Part shown: positions 1-8,436 of the stretch, in pieces
How the letters are laid out: the number at the start of each line of letters is the position of its first letter
How positions within the stretch are numbered: the stretch's first letter is position 1
Origin: Burkholderia sp. Leaf177
Lineage (GTDB): Bacteria > Pseudomonadota > Gammaproteobacteria > Burkholderiales > Burkholderiaceae
Assembly: GCF_001424345.1 (NCBI RefSeq)
Contig: NZ_LMPF01000023.1
Span: 360,179 to 424,178 of the forward strand
Length of the DNA stretch: 64,000 bases
Reading direction: 5' to 3'
Notes under the pieces: generated by a model
What the model was told of the DNA's origin: nothing
Database searches by the model: none
The model's input: the letters and a program-made list of their open reading frames with translations, nothing else
Made by a program: the position numbers and the translations under genes

Positions 1-160
1 GCGGTGCGTCGAGATATTGCGCGTGCAGGTATCGGATCAAGGCAATGCGCCGGTGCCCAAGCGCAATACTGCGATCAAGCAGCGCGAGCGCCGCATGCGC
101 GTCGTGTTGCTCGCAGGCAAGTTGCGAAAGCCCGGCGGTTTCAACGCGCGTGGAAGACAT
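1..160 (-). CDS. Unrecognised protein, 5' part only (runs off the left edge)
   Basis: An open frame starts with ATG at 160 and stays open to the window edge, giving 53 residues that begin MSSTRVETAG. It begins 7 bp after the stop of the FolB-like gene, so it is very probably the last visible gene of the sarcosine oxidase operon and translationally coupled to it. The visible part is helical-looking, with no signal peptide or membrane segment. I do not recognise the family and give no function. Confidence 0.6.
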   Translation of the reverse strand, partial: MSSTRVETAGLSQLACEQHDAHAALALLDRSIALGHRRIALIRYLHAQYLDAP

Positions 161-167
161 TGTTGTT

Positions 168-608
168 TTAGCGTAATGCCGCCGCGTGCGACCCGGACGA
201 TACACACCACGCGTCGAAGTCAGCGCGATGCCAGTCAAGCTCGACCCCGACACGTCGCGTGCCTTCGCGGATCTTCGGCTTGTACAAAAGCAGCGTCAAC
301 GCATCGAGCGCGGGCCATTCCGTGAAGGACAACGCCGCGACTTCGAGCGCAAGGGTTTCAAGCAAGCGCGTGTGCGGCTTGCTTTCCAGATACGCCGAGA
401 CCCGCGCGCACCATCCTTCATAATCGATCAAACCGTCCGTATTCCCTTCAACCGGAACGCCACGATAATGAAGGCTTGCGTCGATACCTACTGGTTGCGG
501 CGCAAGATACTCACGATCGTATAACCCGATGCGCGTGTGCACGACCAACTCATCGACCACGATGCGCCAGCCGCGTCCGGCAGGACTGATTGGTTCGTAG
601 AGTTTCAC
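168..608 (-). CDS. Dihydroneopterin aldolase-like protein (FolB family)
   Basis: 146 residues. FolB converts dihydroneopterin to 6-hydroxymethyl-dihydropterin in folate synthesis; short divergent homologues may act elsewhere in pterin/folate chemistry. The N-terminal pattern VVDELVVHTRIGLYDRE resembles the start of FolB (the 'GxxxxE' region that forms the pterin pocket), and the overall length suits a single T-fold unit. I chose the GTG at 608 because it overlaps the soxG stop codon (GTGA, 4 bp), a typical coupled junction; an upstream start in the same frame would run far into soxG. Position at the end of a sarcosine oxidase operon, whose product is methylene-tetrahydrofolate, suggests a folate-related role (inference). 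Exact activity is uncertain. Confidence 0.75.
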   Translation of the reverse strand: MKLYEPISPAGRGWRIVVDELVVHTRIGLYDREYLAPQPVGIDASLHYRGVPVEGNTDGLIDYEGWCARVSAYLESKPHTRLLETLALEVAALSFTEWPALDALTLLLYKPKIREGTRRVGVELDWHRADFDAWCVSSGSHAAALR

Positions 609-1255
609 GACATCAGCGGCTCTGCCGCGTCGAGCATGATCTTCACGAAATAGTCCGCGAAGCTGCGGCGGATCACCAAGTCGAAGCTGTCCGCTCCGGT
701 CGGAATGATCGTCACCGATGCCTTGAAATAATGGCTTTGCGCGCATTGGCCTAAACCAAACAAACGCGGATGCAAATCGAGCGGACAACCGCGAGCGAGG
801 ACATCGCGGGTACGTGGACCGCTGATTTCGAGCACGGTGTAGCCGCTGCCGATATCGACGGCAGCCGCATACAAGCCTTTTATTGCATTGCGCAGTTTTG
901 CTTCCATTGGCGCGGCTTGCGTGGCCGAGTGCGATGCAACCGAGCGCACGAGCCATTCGTCGGGACCCAGCCACAACACATCGTAGCCGTTTCCCGTCGC
1001 CGTGGTATTCGCCTTCTCGGGCGGTTTGCAGCCAAGCACGTTTTCAACCGCGGCGACAAACGCGGCGTCGCGCAGGTCACCCCGCAAATTCACGAGTTCA
1101 AGGAAAGGCCGCTCGACCAGACGAAACGCCTTCGACGTTGCCGCCTGATGTTTCTTCAGCAAATTGTCGGCCCCTACCAGCGGAGACTCCTGCCACACAC
1201 CCTGCCCGATTGCGCGATCCACGACCGTCTGGTTACTGCCGTTTTCATTCCACAT
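605..1255 (-). CDS. soxG: Sarcosine oxidase gamma subunit
   Basis: 216 residues, the usual size for SoxG of heterotetrameric sarcosine oxidase, the cytoplasmic enzyme that oxidises sarcosine to glycine, H2O2 and a one-carbon unit passed to tetrahydrofolate. Gamma is a small YgfZ/GcvT-like subunit that packs on alpha; the stretch DIGSGYTVLEISGPRTRDVL and the later FDLVIRRSFADYF segment are typical. The ATG at 1255 overlaps the 3' end of soxA (1245) by 11 bp, and its stop overlaps the FolB-like gene. Transcribed with soxB, soxD and soxA. Confidence 0.93.
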   Translation of the reverse strand: MWNENGSNQTVVDRAIGQGVWQESPLVGADNLLKKHQAATSKAFRLVERPFLELVNLRGDLRDAAFVAAVENVLGCKPPEKANTTATGNGYDVLWLGPDEWLVRSVASHSATQAAPMEAKLRNAIKGLYAAAVDIGSGYTVLEISGPRTRDVLARGCPLDLHPRLFGLGQCAQSHYFKASVTIIPTGADSFDLVIRRSFADYFVKIMLDAAEPLMS

Positions 1256-4247
1256 GTTGACGTGCTCCTTCGCTGTCGTAGAACACCGAGCTGGTGATTT
1301 TTGCGGGCATCTGCTTGCCGCCGGCGAGCGGGATCATCACCGATTCGCCGATCTTGTCGAGACCGCCCTTGATGACCGCCATCGCGATCGAGCGCTTTAA
1401 AATAGGGCTGAAATAGCTCGATGTGACATGACCGAGCATCGGCGCCGTCTCGCCGCTGAACGGACCCGCGACAATCTGCGAGCCTTCCGGAATGACGAAC
1501 GACCCGTCTTCGGCGAGCAATCCGACAAGCTGCTTGCGTCCCGCTTTGGCCGTATCCGAGCGCGTCAGCGACCGCTTGCCAAGGAAGTCCTTCGACTTCG
1601 CGACAAGACCGCCCATTCCGAGGTCGTAGGGTGTCATGGAACCGTCCGTATCCTGACCCACGATGATGTAGCCCTTCTCCGCACGCAACACGTGCATGGT
1701 TTCGGTGCCGTAAGGCGTGATGTCGAACTCGGCGCCGGCCGCCATCAAGGCTTCCCACACTGCACGGCCTACGTTCGCGGGCACGTTGACTTCGTAGGCG
1801 AGTTCGCCGGAAAAGCTGATGCGCATGACGCGCGACGCCGCGCCAGCAACGGTCCCTTCCCGATAGCTCATGAATGGAAACGCAGCGTTCGCAAAGTCGA
1901 TATCGCGGCAGACCTTCTGCAAGACCTTGCGGCTGTTCGGGCCTACTACGGCGAACGTCGCCCAGTGATCCGTGACCGATGCCAAACGCACGCGCATGTC
2001 GGGCCACTCGGTTTGCAGCCAGCGTTCCAGCCACGTCAAGACACGCGCCGCGCCGCCGGTCGTGGTGGTCATCATGTAATGCTGATCGGCGAGGCGAACG
2101 GTCACACCATCGTCGAAAATCATGCCGTTTTCGTCGAGCATCAAACCGTAACGGCACTTGCCGACTTCCAGCTTGCTCCACGGGTTCGTATAAACCCAGT
2201 TGAGCAGCTTGGCTGCATCGGGACCTTGAATATCGATCTTGCCGAGCGTCGATGCATCCAGAATGCCCACGCTCGTGCGCGTGGCAAGCGACTCGCGCGC
2301 GACCGCCGCGTGCATGTCTTCACCCGGACGCGGGTAGTACCACGGCCGTTTCCAGTTGCCGACGTCCTCGAACGCGGCGCCGTTTTCAACGTGCCATTCG
2401 TGCACCGCGGTCTTGCGAACCGGATCGAGAAACTCGCCCAGTTCGCGTCCGGCAAACGTGCCGAACGTCACCGGCGTGTAGTTCGGGCGGAACGTCGTCG
2501 TGCCCGTTTCAGGGATGGTCTTGTTCAACGCCTGCGCAAGGATCGCCATGCCGTTGATGTTGCCGAGCTTGCCTTGATCGGTGCCGAAGCCCATTGCCGT
2601 GTAGCGCTTTACGTGCTCGACCGACTCGAAGCCTTCGCGTGCTGCGAGGAAAATATCGGCGGCGGATACATCGTTTTGATAATCGATAAATTGCTTAGGA
2701 CCCCGTGTTGCCAACTCGCGGCCACCGACGAGCCACAAAGGCGTCAACGGCGCTTCGCTGATCTCCGCGACTTGCAAAGGCGTGGGACGAGCGACGATCA
2801 AGCCAATAGCGCGCGCTGCATCAACGCCGGCGTCAACGGCAAAGCGAATCGAACGGGCAAGCGTGAATTCACCCGCGCAACCGCCCACGCTGCTCTCGGC
2901 CTGCATGGCCTTGCCCGGTACGAAACACAATTTTTCATCGTGCCAGTGCGCTTTGCCACCGGACTGCGCGAACAAATGCAGGATCGGGCTCCAGCCGCCG
3001 GACATGGCGAGCAGATCGCAGGACAGATCCGTCTGCTTCACGCCCACGGTGCCGCTGGAATAAGCGCTGATCTCGACCGATGCCACCCGCAGCTTGCCGT
3101 GCGCAGCGGTGACGACCGAGCCATTCAGCACCTTCACGCCATAGCGTTTTGCCTGAGCTTGCAACGCGCCTTTTTCATCGGCGAGACGCGGGTCGACGAC
3201 CGTGACTTGTGCGCCCGCTGCCTTGAGATCGAGCGCGCATTGATAACCACTGTCGTTGTTCGTGAACACGACCGCGTTGCGTCCGGGCAGCACGGCGTAT
3301 CGATGCAAATACGAAGACACCGCCGACGCCAGCATCACGCCCGGAAGATCGTTATTGCCGAAAACGATGGGACGTTCCTGCGCGCCGGTCGCGAGAATCA
3401 CGCGCTTGGCGCGGATTTTCCAAAGCAGTTCGCGCGTGCCCTTCCTCATCGATACCGGCAGATGTTCGGTCAGACGTTGCGTGACGGTGACGAGGTTATG
3501 GTCCTGATAACCGAACGCCGTGCTGCGGCACAGGATCTTCACGTCCGCCATCTTGCGCAGTTCGGCCTCGATCTTTTGCACCCATTTCAAGCCCGGCGCG
3601 CCATCGATTTCCGCACGGCACGAGAGCAGTGATCCGCCGAGTTCAGGCTGGTCGTCGACCAGAATCACGCGAGCGCCCGACAATGCCGCCGCGTGCGCCG
3701 CGGCAAGACCCGACGGCCCCGCGCCGATCACCAGCACGTCGCAATGCGCGAAGCATTTGTCGTATCGATCGGCATCGACCTGTTCCGGCGCCTTGCCGAG
3801 ACCGGCTGCATCGCGGATCACTTCTTCGTACTTCGGCCAGAACTTGCGCGGCCACATGAAGGTCTTGTAGTAAAAACCCGCCGGGATGAAACGCGCGATC
3901 TTCTGGTTCACGGCCATGCGATCGTTTTCAATGCTCGGCTTCGCGTTCACACTCGTCGCGACCAGCCCCTGATACAACTCGATCTCGGTAGCGCGTGCAT
4001 TCGGCACGGTGTACGCGCCGGTTTCGAGCTGAACAACCGCATTCGGTTCGGCCACGTCAGCAGTCACAATGCCGCGCGGCCGATGATACTTCCAGCTGCG
4101 CGCCACAAAGTGCACGCCGTTGGCGAGCAGCGCGGACGCAAGCGTGTCGCCCTGATGACCCTGATACGTCTTGCCATTGAACGTGAACGTGAGCGAGATT
4201 GCGCGGTTGATGCGCCCGCCCGTGGCGAGTCGGTCTTTCTGGCTCAT
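1245..4247 (-). CDS. soxA: Sarcosine oxidase alpha subunit
   Basis: 1000 residues from the ATG at 4247, the normal SoxA length. Order of parts: an N-terminal 2Fe-2S-like fold (about 15-100), a Rossmann NAD-binding motif VIGAGPSG at 173-180, a second dinucleotide domain, and a C-terminal GcvT-like aminomethyltransferase domain (about 620-1000) that binds tetrahydrofolate and turns the imine product into 5,10-methylene-THF. I took MSQKDRL as the start because the ATG overlaps the soxD stop (ATGA); the longer open frame to 4379 lies inside soxD. Part of soxBDAG. Confidence 0.95.
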   Translation of the reverse strand: MSQKDRLATGGRINRAISLTFTFNGKTYQGHQGDTLASALLANGVHFVARSWKYHRPRGIVTADVAEPNAVVQLETGAYTVPNARATEIELYQGLVATSVNAKPSIENDRMAVNQKIARFIPAGFYYKTFMWPRKFWPKYEEVIRDAAGLGKAPEQVDADRYDKCFAHCDVLVIGAGPSGLAAAHAAALSGARVILVDDQPELGGSLLSCRAEIDGAPGLKWVQKIEAELRKMADVKILCRSTAFGYQDHNLVTVTQRLTEHLPVSMRKGTRELLWKIRAKRVILATGAQERPIVFGNNDLPGVMLASAVSSYLHRYAVLPGRNAVVFTNNDSGYQCALDLKAAGAQVTVVDPRLADEKGALQAQAKRYGVKVLNGSVVTAAHGKLRVASVEISAYSSGTVGVKQTDLSCDLLAMSGGWSPILHLFAQSGGKAHWHDEKLCFVPGKAMQAESSVGGCAGEFTLARSIRFAVDAGVDAARAIGLIVARPTPLQVAEISEAPLTPLWLVGGRELATRGPKQFIDYQNDVSAADIFLAAREGFESVEHVKRYTAMGFGTDQGKLGNINGMAILAQALNKTIPETGTTTFRPNYTPVTFGTFAGRELGEFLDPVRKTAVHEWHVENGAAFEDVGNWKRPWYYPRPGEDMHAAVARESLATRTSVGILDASTLGKIDIQGPDAAKLLNWVYTNPWSKLEVGKCRYGLMLDENGMIFDDGVTVRLADQHYMMTTTTGGAARVLTWLERWLQTEWPDMRVRLASVTDHWATFAVVGPNSRKVLQKVCRDIDFANAAFPFMSYREGTVAGAASRVMRISFSGELAYEVNVPANVGRAVWEALMAAGAEFDITPYGTETMHVLRAEKGYIIVGQDTDGSMTPYDLGMGGLVAKSKDFLGKRSLTRSDTAKAGRKQLVGLLAEDGSFVIPEGSQIVAGPFSGETAPMLGHVTSSYFSPILKRSIAMAVIKGGLDKIGESVMIPLAGGKQMPAKITSSVFYDSEGARQHVE

Positions 4248-4546
4248 TTCGTTTGTCCTTCTTCTTTCGATTCCATCACGGCGAGCGGCCGCGCGAACGT
4301 GTCGTAACCCTGGAACGCGTAGCTCACGGTATCGCGCTGCGCCATGAACCAGCGGCGGCATCCTTGTGCATGCATCCATTGCTCACGATGCACACCGCGT
4401 GGATTCTTTCGCATGAACAGGTAGTCGCCCCATTCTTTGTCGGTGAGCTTTTCGGTGTCGAGCGGGCGCGCAATGTCTGCTTCGCCGCCGCAGGAGAATT
4501 CGGTTTCGGCACGCGGTCCGCACCAGGGGCATTCGATCAGCAACAT
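4244..4546 (-). CDS. soxD: Sarcosine oxidase delta subunit
   Basis: 100 residues, typical of SoxD, the small zinc-binding subunit of heterotetrameric sarcosine oxidase. A CPWCG motif at residues 6-10 and the later WMHAQGCRRWF segment supply the Cys/His zinc ligands expected of the family. A GGAG ribosome-binding site precedes the ATG at 4546. It lies 20 bp after soxB and overlaps soxA by 4 bp (ATGA). Confidence 0.94.
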   Translation of the reverse strand: MLLIECPWCGPRAETEFSCGGEADIARPLDTEKLTDKEWGDYLFMRKNPRGVHREQWMHAQGCRRWFMAQRDTVSYAFQGYDTFARPLAVMESKEEGQTK

Positions 4547-4566
4547 GTCTTTTATCTCCGGGCAGA

Positions 4567-5811
4567 TTAGTGGGCGACAGCGGCGGCGCCGTGCTCGTCG
4601 ATGAGATGACCGGTATAAAAACGGTCGATGGAAAACGGTGCGTTCAACGGATGCGGCTCGTCTTTGGCAATCGTGTGGGCATACGCCCAACCGGAACCCG
4701 GCGTCGCCTTGAAGCCACCCGTACCCCATCCGCAATTGAAATACAGGCCTTTGACGTCGGTCTTGCTGATGATCGGGCACGCATCCGGCGATACATCCAC
4801 AATCCCGCCCCACTGCCGGTTCATGCGCACCCGCGAGAACACAGGGAACATTTCGACGATCGCCTCGAGCGTCCCTTCAATGATGTGAAAACTGCCGCGC
4901 TGACCGAAGCCCGTGTACTGATCCACGCCCGCACCGATCACCAGGTCGCCCTTGTCGGACTGGCTGATGTACGCGTGCACCGCGTTCGACATCACTACCG
5001 TGTTGACCACGGGTTTGATCGGCTCGGACACGAGCGCCTGGAGCGGATGGCTTTCGAGCGGCAAGCGGATGCCGGCCATATCGGCGAGCGTTGAAGTGTT
5101 GCCTGCCGCGACCACCGCGACTTTTTTCGCCTTGATAAAACCCTTGGTCGTATCCACGCCCACGACCTGACTGCCGTTGCGCCGAATGCCCGTGACCTGG
5201 CAGTTCTGCACGATATCCACGCCGGCCTGATCCGCGCCGCGCGCATAACCCCACGCAACGGCGTCGTGCCGCGCAACCCCGCCGCGACGCTGGATGGACG
5301 CGCCGAGCACGGGGTATCGGCTATTCAGGTTGATGGTCGGCTCGATCTGCTTGATCTGCTCGGGCGTCAAAAATTCGGCATCGACACCATTCAGGCGGTT
5401 TGCATTGACACGACGTTCAGTATCCCGAACATCCTGCAGTGTATGCGCGAGGTTCATCACGCCGCGCTGGCTGAACATCACGTTGTAGTTCAGGTCTTGC
5501 GAAAGGCCTTCCCAAAGCTGCATTGCTTTTTCGTAGAGCGCCGCCGATTCGTCCCACAGATAATTCGATCGCACGATGGTCGTGTTGCGCGCCGTATTCC
5601 CGCCGCCAATCCAGCCTTTCTCGAGCACCGCGATGTTGCGCACGCCATGCTCTTTCGCGAGGTAATAAGCCGTGGCAAGACCATGCCCGCCGCCGCCGAC
5701 GATCACCACGTCGTACTCCTGCTTCGGCTCCGGACTCTTCCACTGGCGTTCCCAGTTCTCGTGGTACGACATGCCGTTGCGCAGCAGGCTGAATATCGAA
5801 TAGCGGCTCAT
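4567..5811 (-). CDS. soxB: Sarcosine oxidase beta subunit
   Basis: 414 residues, FAD-dependent oxidoreductase of the DAO family and the catalytic subunit that oxidises sarcosine. The FAD-binding GGGGHG is at 39-44. The RH pair at 181-182, in RRGGVARHD, sits where the histidine that carries covalent FMN is found in this family (position by family knowledge, not tested). First sox gene, 51 bp downstream of sdaA, followed by soxD after 20 bp. Confidence 0.95.
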   Translation of the reverse strand: MSRYSIFSLLRNGMSYHENWERQWKSPEPKQEYDVVIVGGGGHGLATAYYLAKEHGVRNIAVLEKGWIGGGNTARNTTIVRSNYLWDESAALYEKAMQLWEGLSQDLNYNVMFSQRGVMNLAHTLQDVRDTERRVNANRLNGVDAEFLTPEQIKQIEPTINLNSRYPVLGASIQRRGGVARHDAVAWGYARGADQAGVDIVQNCQVTGIRRNGSQVVGVDTTKGFIKAKKVAVVAAGNTSTLADMAGIRLPLESHPLQALVSEPIKPVVNTVVMSNAVHAYISQSDKGDLVIGAGVDQYTGFGQRGSFHIIEGTLEAIVEMFPVFSRVRMNRQWGGIVDVSPDACPIISKTDVKGLYFNCGWGTGGFKATPGSGWAYAHTIAKDEPHPLNAPFSIDRFYTGHLIDEHGAAAVAH

Positions 5812-5862
5812 GGTGTTTCCTTGAACTTGTTAGTATCGCAAACTACTTTGTTACTCTATGAA

Positions 5863-7257
5863 TCAGCATTCGATGACGTTCACGGCCAGTCCGCCGCGCG
5901 ACGTTTCCTTGTATTTCGTCTTCATGTCAGCGCCGGTTTCGCGCATGGTCTTGATGACGTTATCGAGCGACACGTAGTGCGTGCCGTCGCCTTTCATCGC
6001 CATGCGCGCGGCGTTGAGCGCCTTGATCGCACCCATTGCATTGCGTTCAATACACGGAATCTGCACGAGCCCGCCGACCGGATCGCAAGTCATGCCGAGG
6101 TTGTGTTCCATGCCGATTTCCGCGGCGTTTTCCACTTGCGTCGGCGTGCCGCCCATCACTGCGGCAAGCGCGGCGGCGGCCATTGAACACGCCACGCCCA
6201 CTTCGCCCTGACAACCGACTTCGGCGCCCGAGATGGATGCCGTTTCCTTGTAGATGATCCCGATTGCCGCAGCCGTCAGCAAGAACGTGACGATGCCTTC
6301 ATCGGTCGCGTTGTGCATGAACTTCACGTAGTAATGCAGCACGGCGGGGATTACGCCTGCCGCGCCGTTCGTAGGCGCTGTGACCACGCGCCCGCCGGCG
6401 GCGTTCTCCTCGTTCACGGCCATGGCGTACAGGTTGACCCAGTCGAGCATGGAGAGCGGATCACGCAGCGATTCCTCCGAGCGGTTGCGCAATTGCGCCG
6501 AGAGTTCGGCCGCGCGGCGCTTGACGTGCATCGGTCCCGGCAGCTCGCCGCGAACCTTGCAACCGCGCTCGACGCACGCCGCCATCACGCGCCAGATGGC
6601 GAGCAAGCCTTCGCGCACTTCGCTTTCCGGACGCGATGCACATTCGTTCAGCATGGTCACTTGCGCAATCGATAAACCCGTTTCCCGGCACACGCGCATC
6701 AGGTCGTCACCGGTGCGAAACGGATGCGGAACTTCGCCGCCGGATTGCACGCCGTTCACGCGCGTTCCCTCGCGATTGATCACGAAACCGCCGCCAACCG
6801 AGTAGTACTCTTTTTCAACCACGAGCTGGCCGTTTTCATCGAAGGCCTGGAAGCGCATGCCGTTCGGATGCACGACGCTCGATCCCGGCGCGCCCGGCAT
6901 CAGCTTGCGAAAAAAACCGAGATGCTCGCGTTCATCGAATTTCACTTCGTGCTTGCCGAGCAGCATCAGCGTCTTGCACTCGCGGATTGCGCGCAGACGC
7001 GGTTCAATTGCATCCGGATCGATCGAGTCGGGAAGATAACCTTCGAGTCCGAGCAGCACGGCTTTGTCGGTGCCATGACCTTTGCCCGTTGCGCCGAGCG
7101 ACCCGAACAAATCCACGCGGACGCGGCGCACGAACGCCAGCAAATTCGCATCTTCAATGTGCGATGCAAACCTGCACGCCGCGATCATCGGGCCGACCGT
7201 GTGTGAACTCGACGGACCAATGCCGATCTTGAACAGATCGAAAACGCTGACGTTCAT
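5863..7257 (-). CDS. sdaA: L-serine ammonia-lyase (L-serine dehydratase, single-chain)
   Basis: 464 residues. Converts L-serine to pyruvate and ammonia, a cytoplasmic 4Fe-4S enzyme that is oxygen-labile. The N-terminal beta domain starts VFDLFKIGIGPSSSHTVGP and the catalytic alpha domain carries the cluster cysteines in EVGCQGEVG, CSMAAA, MTCDPVGG and IPCIERN. As the first gene of the sarcosine oxidase operon it completes the route betaine, dimethylglycine, sarcosine, glycine, serine, pyruvate. The glycine-to-serine step (GlyA) is not in this window. Confidence 0.95.
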   Translation of the reverse strand: MNVSVFDLFKIGIGPSSSHTVGPMIAACRFASHIEDANLLAFVRRVRVDLFGSLGATGKGHGTDKAVLLGLEGYLPDSIDPDAIEPRLRAIRECKTLMLLGKHEVKFDEREHLGFFRKLMPGAPGSSVVHPNGMRFQAFDENGQLVVEKEYYSVGGGFVINREGTRVNGVQSGGEVPHPFRTGDDLMRVCRETGLSIAQVTMLNECASRPESEVREGLLAIWRVMAACVERGCKVRGELPGPMHVKRRAAELSAQLRNRSEESLRDPLSMLDWVNLYAMAVNEENAAGGRVVTAPTNGAAGVIPAVLHYYVKFMHNATDEGIVTFLLTAAAIGIIYKETASISGAEVGCQGEVGVACSMAAAALAAVMGGTPTQVENAAEIGMEHNLGMTCDPVGGLVQIPCIERNAMGAIKALNAARMAMKGDGTHYVSLDNVIKTMRETGADMKTKYKETSRGGLAVNVIEC

Positions 7258-7566
7258 GGCTTGCCTTGTGAGTGGAATGCGAGGGAATCACCAGGTAGCC
7301 ATTGCACCGCACGCCGATTTCCTCCGATAGAACAAAAACGGCATGCATGTGGGACGGCGGCGTCAGCGCAAGAAGTCAGTTTGATGACGCGGCGCGAGCG
7401 GGCGTTTTAGCGATATTCGACGTCGGAAACTGGCAAGTGAAACGTCATTTGCGATGGTGGTGGCACGTCGCATGCTGAATGACGATTGAGCAAGCCAGTG
7501 AGCGTCCGCTTGTTCGGTATCAAACGATCCATGGACGTCTCCCGCCTTACAGAAAGGAATCCAGGC
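7258..7566. promoter_or_regulatory. Divergent intergenic region upstream of sdaA-sox and of a small secreted protein
   Basis: 309 bp without a convincing gene between divergently transcribed units. It must contain the promoter of the sdaA-soxBDAG operon and of the small gene starting at 7567. A GbdR-type regulator encoded at 10589-11602 is the likely controller (known of this pathway in pseudomonads); I could not assign a binding site by eye. Confidence 0.45.
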
Positions 7567-7851
7567 ATGAAGCACTTTTCAATGGCATGCGCGATCGGCG
7601 CCGTACTCTGCGTTTCCAGCACGGCATTCGCCCAAAACAATCCGCCGAGTTCCGCCACCGGCTTACAGGCAGGTGACAACGCCCAGACGACGAATCAGTC
7701 GGCTGGAACGGGCACGACGGGAATGACCCACCACAAGACGATGAAGCACAAGAGCTCGACGTCGATGGGCAAGAGCAACACGCCCGGCCTTGGTACCGCA
7801 ACCCCGAGTGGCCCGGCAGCACCGGTCACGGCAAGCGGTTCAGGCTCGTAA
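7567..7851 (+). CDS. Small secreted hypothetical protein
   Basis: 94 residues. A clear signal peptide (MKHFSMACAIGAVLCVSSTAFA, cleavage near residue 22) is followed by a low-complexity Gly/Ser/Thr/His/Lys-rich mature part that includes an HHKTMKHKSS segment. An AAAGGA ribosome-binding site lies about 11 bp upstream of the ATG at 7567. Such proteins are common in Burkholderiaceae genomes and have no assigned role. Confidence 0.75.
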   Translation: MKHFSMACAIGAVLCVSSTAFAQNNPPSSATGLQAGDNAQTTNQSAGTGTTGMTHHKTMKHKSSTSMGKSNTPGLGTATPSGPAAPVTASGSGS

Positions 7852-7871
7852 GACTGTGGCTGAAGGGAGCG

Positions 7872-7898
7872 TTGCATGGCGTTCCTTTCGCCATGCAA
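7872..7898 (+). terminator. Hairpin after the small secreted protein
   Basis: A perfect 10-bp stem (TTGCATGGCG / CGCCATGCAA, loop 7882-7888) lies 20 bp after the stop. It lacks a strong T tract, so termination is only probable. Confidence 0.45.
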
Positions 7899-8088
7899 TT
7901 GCAGAGTTCAAGGCATCAACCCGGCTTGATGAAGGCTAACCGCAAGTTTGTCGTCGGCAGCAATACAACACTTTGGCAGCATGCGTTATAGACCATTTCG
8001 GGTTGAAGAAACGCTGCGCTACACTGTGTTGGCGTTTTGCAATGCGCCTAGTAAACCCTCGTCAAACTCTCGCCATCAGGTTCGCCTC

Positions 8089-8223
8089 ATGAACAATCTT
8101 CTGAAGAAATTCCTTGCCGTTTTGATCGTTGCAGCAGTTGCGGCTCCGGCTGTTTCTTATGCAAAACCGCATCATCATCACAAGTTTCCTAAAGCCAAGC
8201 ACGTGACGCATACGGCTCATTGA
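8089..8223 (+). CDS. Very small secreted His/Lys-rich protein
   Basis: 44 residues from the ATG at 8089: a hydrophobic signal peptide (LLKKFLAVLIVAAVAAPAVSYA) followed by a short tail with HHHH and several Lys/His. A good intrinsic terminator follows at 8286. The longer open frame beginning at 7948 has no support upstream. Function unknown; the tail could bind metal (speculative). Confidence 0.65.
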   Translation: MNNLLKKFLAVLIVAAVAAPAVSYAKPHHHHKFPKAKHVTHTAH

Positions 8224-8285
8224 GTTACCGGCGATGGTTTATTAACCTCAAGCCGGAGCAGTTCGCCGGCTAGCGGTTATAAATG

Positions 8286-8322
8286 AACGGCTTGCTCCTT
8301 ACCGGGCAAGCCGTTTTCTTTT
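8286..8322 (+). terminator. Intrinsic terminator after the 44-residue secreted protein
   Basis: A 10-bp perfect stem (AACGGCTTGC / GCAAGCCGTT, 10-nt loop) is followed by a T-rich run (TTCTTTTC). It also separates this unit from the AraC-type gene at 8437. Confidence 0.85.
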
Positions 8323-8436
8323 CTACAGCCTGGAATTTCAATGCCTTTAATGTCAGTGATATCCTGACCTATATTACTGCGTCGCTTTTCTTTATCCGCA
8401 TTCCCCCGATTTTGGCTGCACATCCACGGCAAGCGC

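Noticed and set aside
1428..3632. 734-codon plus-strand frame opposite soxA
   Set aside because: High-GC shadow of soxA; composition (Arg/Ala/His/Gln-rich, no domains) and strand position show it is not coding.
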